Assembly (NCBI GenBank): GCA_033391075.1
Contig: JAWPMV010000001.1
Location: 6,572,001 to 6,636,000 of the forward strand
Length of the DNA stretch: 64,000 nt
Direction: 5' to 3'
DNA from: Bacteroidia bacterium
Lineage (GTDB): Bacteria > Bacteroidota > Bacteroidia > J057
The notes under the pieces are model-generated. The model saw only the letters and a list, made by a program, of their open reading frames with translations. It had not been told where the DNA came from and did no database searches. Positions within the stretch are counted from its first letter, which is position 1; the number at the start of each line of letters is the position of its first letter. Below are positions 50,872-58,865 of the stretch, piece after piece. Made by a program: the position numbers and the translations under genes.

Positions 50872-50898
50872 GGATGACAAATTCTTTGTATATACAAA

Positions 50899-50922
50899 AA
50901 GCGTCGTGTGCACACGACGCTT
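50899..50922 (-). terminator. Intrinsic terminator for the VWA gene
   Basis: A perfect palindrome AAGCGTCGTGTG / CACACGACGCTT followed on the minus strand by TTTG, 40 bp after the VWA stop codon. It lies between that gene and IS110 copy 2. Confidence 0.85.
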
Positions 50923-50961
50923 AGTTGATTGATGATTGATCTAATCAAGATTCAGCTATCC

Positions 50962-52224
50962 TTAATTTTTGAACTTATAATTCTTGGATTTTGCCTGATC
51001 ACGGATGGCTTTGCTCATGGCCGCATCCAGGGTCTGATCCTCAGATTTGTTTTTCTTTTGCTCAGCCACATAGGACTTTCTCTTTTTATCCAACTCTACA
51101 ATCTTCTTCTGAATATCATTTCTTTTCGTAGAGAGTTCCTCGATCTTTTGCTTTAACTGGTCTCCATCAAGACTTTGAAATTCAGGAGCCAATTCTTCCT
51201 TCTTCAAATCTTCTACTTTTACCTTCTTCTCCTTTACAGCATCCACCAAATCCCAGCTGCTATTTTTATACGCCCCTTTACTTTTCGAAATCGCCCGCTT
51301 CGCCATATTCGCACTTCCATATCCAGCAGCATTATTATCCTGGGTAATCTGTCTTTCCTTCATCACTGCTCCACTGCGGCTATAGGAATAATAGGTATCA
51401 TTGAGTTCAGCATTGAGGGTAGAGATCTCAGAATCATAAGGAGTCGCGATATGGACAGACTGTACATTGTGATCGATGTTCATATAAGCTCCATTCGTCA
51501 GGTCCGCTCCATGCTTCCAGAAGGTATTTATGCCCTCCATGTAGTTTCCACAGAAAATGGTATTGACGAGGATGTCTTTCTGCTTGGCTACTTTACAAAC
51601 TTGTTGATACTGTACATTGCCCTGATTGAAGGGTTCGTTCCCGGCAATGAAAATCATACGCAAATCATCTTTCTTCTCACTCCAGTCCAATTCAAACTGA
51701 GCACTTTCGATTACCTTTCCACAATATTCTTCTCCACCATTGGTTTTAAGGGCGAAGAGCTTTTCAGAAATGAGGTCGAGGTCTGTACTCAATGGAGCCA
51801 ATTGCCTGACGTAGCCCTTTTCAGCACCTAAATGATCTCCTCCATAGGCATAGAGGGCAATTTCCAAATTTGCGTTTGAGCCTGCTTTATGGGCATCACT
51901 CAAATCATTGACGACCTGCCAGAGCTTAGACTTGGCCTGATCAATCAATCCATCCATACTGCCACTGATGTCCAGTAACAAAGCAACCTGTATATGGGAA
52001 AGTTCATTGCTTAGCCGATGGGTAGGAGCAGTATTTACAGGCTCGACGGGTGTAGGGTTTTCTGGCTGTTGAATCGCAATTACTTCTGTCGGAGCAGGAG
52101 ACTCTAGGACATAAAGATGATGGGTATCATTGCTCTCAAATAATTTTCCTCCATATACTTTGGCGGCCCAAAGAACGGCAAGTACAAATGGTAAGTAGGC
52201 GAGATAGCTTAGGATTCTTTTCAT
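50962..52224 (-). CDS. Membrane-anchored VWA-domain protein
   Basis: A 420-residue protein. An N-terminal hydrophobic segment (ILSYLAYLPFVLAVLWAAKVYG) anchors it, and a Pro/Thr-rich linker follows. The von Willebrand factor A domain (about 78-275) has an intact MIDAS, DISGSMD near residue 85, with Thr in KTNGGEEYCGKVI and Asp in FIAGNEPFN regions, plus an invariant-like GGEEYCG that is typical of a bacterial VWA subgroup. Residues 330-415 are a Lys/Glu-rich coiled coil (DQLKQKIEELSTKRNDIQKKIVELDKKRK). It probably binds a metal-dependent partner at the envelope. No chaperone ATPase is adjacent. Confidence 0.85.
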   Translation of the reverse strand: MKRILSYLAYLPFVLAVLWAAKVYGGKLFESNDTHHLYVLESPAPTEVIAIQQPENPTPVEPVNTAPTHRLSNELSHIQVALLLDISGSMDGLIDQAKSKLWQVVNDLSDAHKAGSNANLEIALYAYGGDHLGAEKGYVRQLAPLSTDLDLISEKLFALKTNGGEEYCGKVIESAQFELDWSEKKDDLRMIFIAGNEPFNQGNVQYQQVCKVAKQKDILVNTIFCGNYMEGINTFWKHGADLTNGAYMNIDHNVQSVHIATPYDSEISTLNAELNDTYYSYSRSGAVMKERQITQDNNAAGYGSANMAKRAISKSKGAYKNSSWDLVDAVKEKKVKVEDLKKEELAPEFQSLDGDQLKQKIEELSTKRNDIQKKIVELDKKRKSYVAEQKKNKSEDQTLDAAMSKAIRDQAKSKNYKFKN

Positions 52225-52484
52225 GATTACGGTTTTAATTAGGATAAGTGGATCGTAGCTTTTTTGTGATCTTCATTTCACAAAGACATGCTCAAGCTAT
52301 CCCGATCTTTTTTGAAAAAATATCTATACTATTTCTGCATACTGCCTCACTTGGTGAATAGACCTTTTGACTGGATAAAGTGGAAAGGCAGACAGGAAGA
52401 TTAGTCATGTTTAGCTTCTTCGCCTCAATCCTCGTTTTACTTTTTCGCTTTGCCTACGTATGTTAGAAGAAGAATCGCCATCCT

Positions 52485-54443
52485 ATGCGAATAAAAGTCA
52501 CATGTCTAATCCTTTGCTTATTGCTGCCGCTTGTGCTTCCCGCACAAAAGGAGTCTAAAAAGGATATGAAAATTCCTGCCTCGAAAAGGAAGCTGGAGAC
52601 AACTAGAATGGATGACTTGATTTTTCGCAAGATCAACGAAGCCAATAAACTGGCAAAAAATGATCCTCAAGCCGCCCTGGGTAAAGTTGAGGAAGCTCTG
52701 ACAATGAGTTATAAGATGAATAGTCCTCGGGCAGAAGCTTATGCCTACAATACATTGGGGGCTATCAATTATGAGTTGAGTCGTTATGAAATTGCTACGC
52801 AGAATTACGAGAAAGCAGTTGGTATTTTTGATAAAATAGGAGATCAACAAGGCCGCTATAACTCCCTGAAATACCTGGGCATGTCTCAGGATGGAATGGG
52901 AGATTCAGAAAAGGCTTTGAAGACTTATTCACTCTTCCAGACTGAAGCGGAGAAGGAAAATCGCATTGAAGATATGATTGAAGCCTCCAATCGCATTTCA
53001 AGAATTCAGTTTAACAATCAAAATTTCGAGCAAGCACTCGAGGGCTTTCATAAAACCCTGGTCCTACAAGAGAGTAGCAGAGATAGTAGCGGCATCGTCC
53101 AATCTTATCTTCACCTGGGTCGGGTAAATCAACAAATCGGGAATTCTGATAAAGCCATTGAGTACTTCGAAAATGCGGATTCCCTCGCAACAAATTTGGG
53201 AGATTCCCTCACGGCTTCAAATTCTCTTGACTACCTGAGTGGATTATATAGAAACCAACAAGACCTCGACAATGAGTTGCAGGTACAGCAAAGAGCCCTG
53301 AGTAGCAATCGCAGTTTTGGATATAGTTCAAGAGAGGGAAAAGTAAGTAAACGGATTGGAGATATCTATGTAGAGCAAAATCAGATTGCTGAGGCAATTC
53401 CTTATTTTAAGAATAGCATCAATCTGGCTGCTGAACTGGGGGAGCTGAGGTCTCAGCAAGAAGCTTATGAAGCGCTGGCAGGAGCTTATGAGAAAGCGGG
53501 CAACATTGACGAGGCGATTGTAAACTACCGAGGAGCCATGGAACTTTCGGATCAGATTCAAGCCAAAGAACTCGAAGCAATCGCAGACAGTTTTTCTCTC
53601 GAAAAACAATTGGCGCAAAAAGATCTCAAAATTGCCATGCTCAGAAAGGATCAGGAATTGAATGAAGAGAAATTTCGATCCATGCAGGAATTGCAGAATG
53701 AGAAAATTGCTCGTCAAAACACGATTATGTATGCCCTCGTGGCTGGGTTGATTCTGGTCCTGATTTCTGGCTTCTTCATTTTGCGGAGCTATAGAGCAAG
53801 AAGAAAAGCCAATCAGCTATTGATGTTGAAATCTTTAAGGAGTCAGATGAATCCTCATTTCATTTTCAACTCTCTCAACTCCATCAATAGCTTCATCGCC
53901 AAACAAGACGAAAGATCAGCCAACAAATATTTGTCTTCTTTCTCCCGACTGATGAGAACTGTACTGGAAAATTCACAGCAGGATTTCGTGCCCCTCTCTA
54001 CAGAGATTGAAGTACTGGAAAGATATCTGAGCCTGGAGCACTTCCGCTTTATGGACAAATTTGAATATGAGTTTTTGGTAGATGAGTCGGTGAATAAAGA
54101 TCAGATTGATATTCCTCCCATGCTGATTCAGCCGTATGTAGAAAATGCGGTTTGGCATGGATTGAGATATAAAGAAGAAAAAGGATTTCTGAAACTGAAA
54201 TTGAGTCAGGAATCAGCACATCTCCTGATCGAAATTGAAGACAATGGTATCGGTCGTGAGCGTTCACAAGAATTGAAGACCAAACACCAGAAAGCCCAAA
54301 AATCTACCGGACTCAAGAATACGGAGGAGCGCCTGAAAATCATCAATGAACTCTACAAAAAAGAAGTGAAGGTCTCCATCGGCAATCTCGATCCGTCAGC
54401 TGAGGATGTAGGTACCCGGGTAGAAATAAAATTACCGATATAA
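52485..54443 (+). CDS. TPR-containing sensor histidine kinase, LytS type
   Basis: A 652-residue kinase. After a signal (to LVLPAQ), residues 45-390 form TPR-like repeats (AYAYNTLGAINYELSRYEIATQNYEKA, YLHLGRVNQQIGNSDKAIEYFENA). A coiled coil follows, then one membrane helix (IMYALVAGLILVLISGFFIL, about 408-427). The His_kinase domain has SQMNPHFIFNSLNSINSF with the phosphorylated His458, and the C-terminal ATPase has PPMLIQPYVENAVWHGL near 545 and IEDNGIGRERS near 585. Sensing by periplasmic TPRs is inferred. The next gene is its LytTR partner. Confidence 0.93.
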   Translation: MRIKVTCLILCLLLPLVLPAQKESKKDMKIPASKRKLETTRMDDLIFRKINEANKLAKNDPQAALGKVEEALTMSYKMNSPRAEAYAYNTLGAINYELSRYEIATQNYEKAVGIFDKIGDQQGRYNSLKYLGMSQDGMGDSEKALKTYSLFQTEAEKENRIEDMIEASNRISRIQFNNQNFEQALEGFHKTLVLQESSRDSSGIVQSYLHLGRVNQQIGNSDKAIEYFENADSLATNLGDSLTASNSLDYLSGLYRNQQDLDNELQVQQRALSSNRSFGYSSREGKVSKRIGDIYVEQNQIAEAIPYFKNSINLAAELGELRSQQEAYEALAGAYEKAGNIDEAIVNYRGAMELSDQIQAKELEAIADSFSLEKQLAQKDLKIAMLRKDQELNEEKFRSMQELQNEKIARQNTIMYALVAGLILVLISGFFILRSYRARRKANQLLMLKSLRSQMNPHFIFNSLNSINSFIAKQDERSANKYLSSFSRLMRTVLENSQQDFVPLSTEIEVLERYLSLEHFRFMDKFEYEFLVDESVNKDQIDIPPMLIQPYVENAVWHGLRYKEEKGFLKLKLSQESAHLLIEIEDNGIGRERSQELKTKHQKAQKSTGLKNTEERLKIINELYKKEVKVSIGNLDPSAEDVGTRVEIKLPI

Positions 54444-54456
54444 AGTATATAAGGCA

Positions 54457-55200
54457 TTGGCACTAACAGCAATCATAGTAGAAGACGAACGCGCCAGTCG
54501 CGAAACCTTGCATAGTTATCTGGAAAAATACTGCGCAGATGTTGAGGTAGTAGAAATGGCTGATAGCGTAAAAAGCGGAGTGATCGCAATACGCGAACAT
54601 AAGCCCGATCTCGTCTTTCTGGACGTTGAGATGCCTTATGGAAATGCTTTTGATTTGCTGGAGGCGATTGGAGAAATCAATTTCCAGACCATTTTTGTGA
54701 CAGCCTATAGCCACTATGCCATTAAAGCATTGAATTATTCCGCTTCCTATTATTTGCTGAAACCCATAGATATAGAGGAATTGATCGCAGCAGTAGATAA
54801 GGTCAAACAAAATATCGAATCCGGTGAGCATCAGCTTCACACCCGTATTCTGATCGATAACCTCCGTACCCTCAATCGCCAAAACAAAAAAGTCGTCCTC
54901 CCCATTTTGGATGGTTTTGAAGTAGTAGAAGTTCACGAAATCATCCGATGCCAGGCCAATGGAAACTTCACCGACTTTCTCCTGAAAGACGGAAGCAAAA
55001 AAATGATCTGTCGTACCCTGAAATTTTATGATGAATTGCTCTCCGAGTTGGGTTTTATCAGAATTCATAAATCACATCTGGTAAACATGGAGTATATTGT
55101 AGGGTATAAAAAAGGAAAAGGAGGACAAGTCTCTATGAAGAATGGCGACATGGTAGATGTCGCCCCTTCGAGGAAAAAAGATCTCCTCAAACACTTTTGA
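54457..55200 (+). CDS. LytTR-family response regulator (TTG start)
   Basis: A 247-residue regulator. The receiver domain (1-120) has acidic pocket ED near residue 9-10, the phosphorylated Asp56 in LVFLDVEMP, Thr in FVTAYSHYA near 88 and Lys in LLKPIDIEEL near 106. The LytTR DNA-binding domain (about 145-247) has FEVVEVHEIIRCQANGNFTDFLL and IHKSHLVNMEYIVGY. The start is TTG: no ATG exists between the kinase stop and the receiver's first strand, so weak initiation is likely and may tune the regulator-to-kinase ratio. It lies 13 bp downstream of the kinase gene. Confidence 0.92.
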   Translation: MALTAIIVEDERASRETLHSYLEKYCADVEVVEMADSVKSGVIAIREHKPDLVFLDVEMPYGNAFDLLEAIGEINFQTIFVTAYSHYAIKALNYSASYYLLKPIDIEELIAAVDKVKQNIESGEHQLHTRILIDNLRTLNRQNKKVVLPILDGFEVVEVHEIIRCQANGNFTDFLLKDGSKKMICRTLKFYDELLSELGFIRIHKSHLVNMEYIVGYKKGKGGQVSMKNGDMVDVAPSRKKDLLKHF

Positions 55201-55206
55201 TTTGCC

Positions 55207-55665
55207 ATGATGTTTGACAGCCGGAAATTCTATCCGCAGAGCTTGGTATTTTACCTGGCCTGCCTGAGCGGTATGCTTATTTTCGCCCTCGTTACCTATT
55301 TTCTCAATCTTCAAAATGGTGCGCTGGGGGATCCTCCATTTGGCATCTGGATCTGGATATCAGCAGCTTTTGGATTGATGGGTATACTGAGCAGTGACTT
55401 TTCTTTTTCCTGGTTGAGTAGAAGACTGGATCCCCATTCCAGCTGGGAGTTTCGATCGAGAAATCTTCGCATTGCATTAATCATCCGATACCTATTACTC
55501 CAGCTAAGCGCAACAGTAGCGGGAGTCGCCTTCATCATCAGTGGCAATATGTACACCTTCCTCATCATGTTAGGGATCATCGGATTTTCTCTATTTCGTT
55601 GGCCCAGACGTGAACAATTGATTCAACAATTACATGCTTCTCAGGATGAGTCCGAGTTGATATAG
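55207..55665 (+). CDS. Small membrane protein of unknown function
   Basis: A 152-residue protein with four predicted membrane segments: SLVFYLACLSGMLIFALVTYFL (about 12-33), FGIWIWISAAFGLMGIL (about 44-60), LRIALIIRYLLLQLSATVAGVAFI (about 87-110) and MYTFLIMLGIIGFSLF (about 115-130). Downstream is an acidic tail (ASQDESELI). It starts 6 bp after the response-regulator stop, so it is likely expressed with the two-component system. Function unknown. Confidence 0.75.
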   Translation: MMFDSRKFYPQSLVFYLACLSGMLIFALVTYFLNLQNGALGDPPFGIWIWISAAFGLMGILSSDFSFSWLSRRLDPHSSWEFRSRNLRIALIIRYLLLQLSATVAGVAFIISGNMYTFLIMLGIIGFSLFRWPRREQLIQQLHASQDESELI

Positions 55666-55746
55666 CTAGTCAGTTATCGTCTTTTGTAAGAGAGATTGTG
55701 CCTTCCTGTATTTAATCGGTATCTTCTATTTGGTATATCTAGGCAC

Positions 55747-57981
55747 ATGAAAACTCGCTTACTACTCTTTACTTTATGTTTGCCCATCCTCCTCATTGGG
55801 CAAAACGGTGAATGGGAGCGTTTCCTCCCCATGACCGAAATAAATGAAATCATTTCTGATCAGGATTACCTTTGGATCGCTACCAATGCAGGACTCATCC
55901 GTATGGATGCTGAGCTGTATGACAAAACCTATTTCGATTCGGAAAATGGATTGGCAGGTGATGAGATTCACGACATTCTTTTCGACACAGAGGGGAAATT
56001 ATGGGCCGCAACTGATGCTGGCTTGAGTGTTTGGGAAAACAATCAATGGAGAAATCTGGCAGTCCCGGAGAAATACGGTAGTTCCACCATATATTCCATG
56101 ACGCTAGACTGGAATGGTAGGATATGGGCAGGCATGATTGATCAGCTCATACTCATAGAAAATGATCAGCTCGAGTTGTATGAAAATGAAAGGCTTGATG
56201 GTAGGGTAGACAAATTGTTTGCCCATGATGGAGTGCTGTGGATGAGTCTTGAAGGGAATCTATGGAAATTGAAGGATGGCCTGATGCAGAAAGAGATTCC
56301 TTTCCGCGAGAACCAGCTTAATGACATAAGTATTGATAAAAATGGCAGACTATTGGTAGCCAGCTATCCCTATGAAGATGCTAGTGCCTCTAGTCTGATG
56401 CGTTTGAATGGAAATGAATGGGAAGCTGTTCTCTTTTCAGCAATCAGTTCAGATGAAGTGATGCAAAGCCTGGAAAACAGCTGTCGCGAAAATCTCTGGG
56501 TCGGTTCTTTTTCTGGAAATATTTATGAGATAGCCCCCGAAGGGCGAAGAAGTGTAAGTATTGCGGGTTTGGATTCCGCCCATTATCCCACAGTAATCCA
56601 TCACGACCGATTCAGAAATAAAATGTGGATAGCTTCTACTGCTGTTCGGCCCTGGGGAGGTCCTGATTTTTATCCCTTGGGATTGTATGAAATCGAAAAC
56701 CAAACGGCTACTTACCACAGCATTGCTCGCAATGGGCTTCCTGATATTAATACCATCATAGATCTTTTTCCTGATCCAGATGGCAGCATGTGGGTAATAA
56801 TGCATAAACACATCATGCATTACGACAAAGGAAGCTGGCAAAGATGGGACCTTGAAAAAAGCATTTCTGCAAGTACACGAGATCAGCAAGGTAGAATATG
56901 GATGGGAATGCAAGGGACTCCTTATTTACAGATATTTGATCAGGGCAAAATTAAGGAAGCTAAAGTTGAAGTAAATGGAGAGCTCCAAAACATTCCTCCA
57001 ACTACGATTAGAAAGATTAGCTTTTCCAATGATAGCAGTTTTTATTTCAGTACTTCTCGCTCTATGATCATTTTTGCTCAATTGGAGGAAATTCAGGAAG
57101 AAAGCCTCATCATTTCGCTGGATACGATCAATTCTTTTCCGATTCCCTTAGAAAGGGATAATTTGATTCGGAATCTATATGTATCCAGCGATGATAATCT
57201 CTGGATTGTATATGGAGACAATCAGGTGTATCGCTACGGCGGAACTCAATGGACGGGTCCTGCCAATATCAGCCTGGGAGCCATTTATGATATTTCTGAT
57301 TCGGAGGGAAAGATTTGGTTTAGCGGTGGGGAAAGGGGACTCTTTCCCGGTGGTATAGGATTTACTGATGATGCAAACTGGCCGAATATTGTCCCGTTTG
57401 ATTTGGGGGATTGCCAATATGAGCAAAGTTTTGCCTGGAATATCGTCGAAAATAGTGGCAACTATTATGTCGCGCATCGCTATGGAATTACCATCCGTGA
57501 TGAACAGGGAAATTGTACCTATGTACCCAAACCTTCTCAAACTGAATTTCCCGTACTGAGCAAATTGCAATTGGATGCCTACGGAAATGTTTGGACCGCC
57601 GCTTTCCGCGAACTTTATGTCTACAATCCCGATCAACTCATTGAGGTGATTCAGGAGCCCGTCGCTGCTCCTCCTATGAATTTCAATTTTGGCGAATATA
57701 GCTGTGTAGATCCTTTAGACCTGGAAACCTGGCAAATCTACCCGCTTCCTGTTAGCTATGGGCTTTGGATCGAAAGAAATTTTGCAGTAGACACAGAGGT
57801 AGATGTTTACCTCCTGGATTATATGGGCAGAAGAGTAGGGCAGTGGGAAAATCTTGACCCGGGAGCAGGTGACTATAAAAAGTTTCTAGAGCTGGGCAAT
57901 ATTCCAGCCGGCAATTACCTTCTGCAAATTGTGGTGAATGGAGCGACGGAGGTGCGAAAAATCAGTTTACAAACTTTTTAG
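55747..57981 (+). CDS. Two-component-regulator-propeller-like protein with T9SS sorting domain
   Basis: A 744-residue secreted protein. I use the ATG giving MKTRLLLFTLCLPILLIGQ; an earlier in-frame start lacks a clean signal. The body is a series of WD-like blades of about 45 residues with recurrent motifs such as SDQDYLWIATNAGLIRMD, TEGKLWAATDAGLSVWENN and DEIHDILFD, the reg_prop blade consensus. The C-terminus has IYPLPVSYGLWIERN, VDVYLLDYMGRRVGQWENLDPG and IPAGNYLLQIV, a type IX sorting domain. It would be exported to the surface. It follows a LytS/LytTR operon, suggesting linked control. No kinase domain is attached. Confidence 0.85.
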   Translation: MKTRLLLFTLCLPILLIGQNGEWERFLPMTEINEIISDQDYLWIATNAGLIRMDAELYDKTYFDSENGLAGDEIHDILFDTEGKLWAATDAGLSVWENNQWRNLAVPEKYGSSTIYSMTLDWNGRIWAGMIDQLILIENDQLELYENERLDGRVDKLFAHDGVLWMSLEGNLWKLKDGLMQKEIPFRENQLNDISIDKNGRLLVASYPYEDASASSLMRLNGNEWEAVLFSAISSDEVMQSLENSCRENLWVGSFSGNIYEIAPEGRRSVSIAGLDSAHYPTVIHHDRFRNKMWIASTAVRPWGGPDFYPLGLYEIENQTATYHSIARNGLPDINTIIDLFPDPDGSMWVIMHKHIMHYDKGSWQRWDLEKSISASTRDQQGRIWMGMQGTPYLQIFDQGKIKEAKVEVNGELQNIPPTTIRKISFSNDSSFYFSTSRSMIIFAQLEEIQEESLIISLDTINSFPIPLERDNLIRNLYVSSDDNLWIVYGDNQVYRYGGTQWTGPANISLGAIYDISDSEGKIWFSGGERGLFPGGIGFTDDANWPNIVPFDLGDCQYEQSFAWNIVENSGNYYVAHRYGITIRDEQGNCTYVPKPSQTEFPVLSKLQLDAYGNVWTAAFRELYVYNPDQLIEVIQEPVAAPPMNFNFGEYSCVDPLDLETWQIYPLPVSYGLWIERNFAVDTEVDVYLLDYMGRRVGQWENLDPGAGDYKKFLELGNIPAGNYLLQIVVNGATEVRKISLQTF

Positions 57982-58406
57982 AGCTTCTGTATTTTCTCAA
58001 GCATTTCCGCTGACATCGGAACTTTTTTCTTTTGGGCGTAATCGTAAACTACGATGCGAGATTCATTTTTGGCGGAAACCCGCAAATGCTTTTCACTCAC
58101 TAATAAGGTCTCCAGGATAAAATCCGTATTCGTCATTTCTTTTATTCGAGAGCCCATCCAGGCGGTATCCGGATAGCTCATGGGGTAGATGTATTTACAT
58201 TCGGTTTCAGCCAAAATAGGACCGGCCACCTTTCCACTGAAATCAAAGAAGTCAATCTTTTGGAAAAAGTCGAGACGAGAAACCTCAATATATTTGAGGT
58301 AAATTACATTATTGACATGCTGGTTTTGATCCATGTCCGCCCATTGGACAGGAACATGGCTGATGACAGGGTAGGGGGAAAGTAATTCCGCTATTTTGGG
58401 ATTCAT
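57978..58406 (-). CDS. Acyl-CoA thioesterase, hotdog (YbgC-like)
   Basis: A 142-residue hotdog-fold protein. VQWADMDQNQHVNNVIYLKYIEVSRLDFF (residues 20-48) contains the conserved Asp and HVNN of 4-hydroxybenzoyl-CoA thioesterase-like proteins. It hydrolyses an acyl-CoA or acyl-ACP thioester. The neighbouring MaoC protein ends 3 bp upstream, so the two belong to one transcript. Its 3' end overlaps the convergent propeller-protein gene by 4 bp. Confidence 0.87.
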   Translation of the reverse strand: MNPKIAELLSPYPVISHVPVQWADMDQNQHVNNVIYLKYIEVSRLDFFQKIDFFDFSGKVAGPILAETECKYIYPMSYPDTAWMGSRIKEMTNTDFILETLLVSEKHLRVSAKNESRIVVYDYAQKKKVPMSAEMLEKIQKL

Positions 58407-58409
58407 CCC

Positions 58410-58865
58410 TTATTCGAAGGTCAGTGCCACAAATTGGGCGATGCAAACGGGTTTTTCAGAGCCCTCCATTTCGGTTATTCCATCTATAACCATCTTCACT
58501 CCATTTTCTCCATAGGGATCCACCTGAACGAGGCTTGCCTTCATTCTCAATTTTGCACCGGAAGGCACATGGGAAGTAAAGCGAACTTTATTGAGTCCAT
58601 AGTTTACTCCCATTTTTGCAGATTCTACGTGAATCAATTCCCCTACAAAATGAGAGATCAGAGAAAGCGAAAGGAAACCATGAGCAATAGGACCTCCAAA
58701 TGGAGAATGAGCCTTTGCTTTTTCAATGTCTGTATGAATCCACTGATCATCCAGGGTAGCAACAGCAAAACTGTTGATCATTTCCTGGGTAACGGTAACC
58801 CATTTAGAAGGGCCTATTTCTTTTCCTATTGCTGAAGATAAATCGGATAGCTGCTTGAAGGTCAT
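58410..58865 (-). CDS. MaoC-family dehydratase (hotdog fold)
   Basis: A 151-residue enzyme. The hydratase 2 motif WIHTDIEKAKAHSPFGGPIAHGFLSLSLISHF (about 43-74) has the catalytic Asp/His pair (Asp45, His51) and GGPIAHG. Members hydrate or dehydrate acyl-CoA or acyl-ACP. Its ATG overlaps the dxs stop codon (ATGA), so translation is coupled to dxs, although no direct link to isoprenoid synthesis is known. Substrate unknown. Confidence 0.88.
   Translation of the reverse strand: MTFKQLSDLSSAIGKEIGPSKWVTVTQEMINSFAVATLDDQWIHTDIEKAKAHSPFGGPIAHGFLSLSLISHFVGELIHVESAKMGVNYGLNKVRFTSHVPSGAKLRMKASLVQVDPYGENGVKMVIDGITEMEGSEKPVCIAQFVALTFE

Larger units (their letters stand above)
49664..50876 (-). mobile_element. 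IS110-family insertion sequence, copy 2
   Basis: An inverted, same-length copy of the element at 8.7 kb. The limits are CATCC direct repeats at both ends (minus strand) and the crossover is somewhere within them. Left end and bridge-RNA region, intact transposase and short right end are all present. It sits in the right end of host repeat unit B and beyond the terminator of the VWA gene, so no gene is interrupted. Confidence 0.93.
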
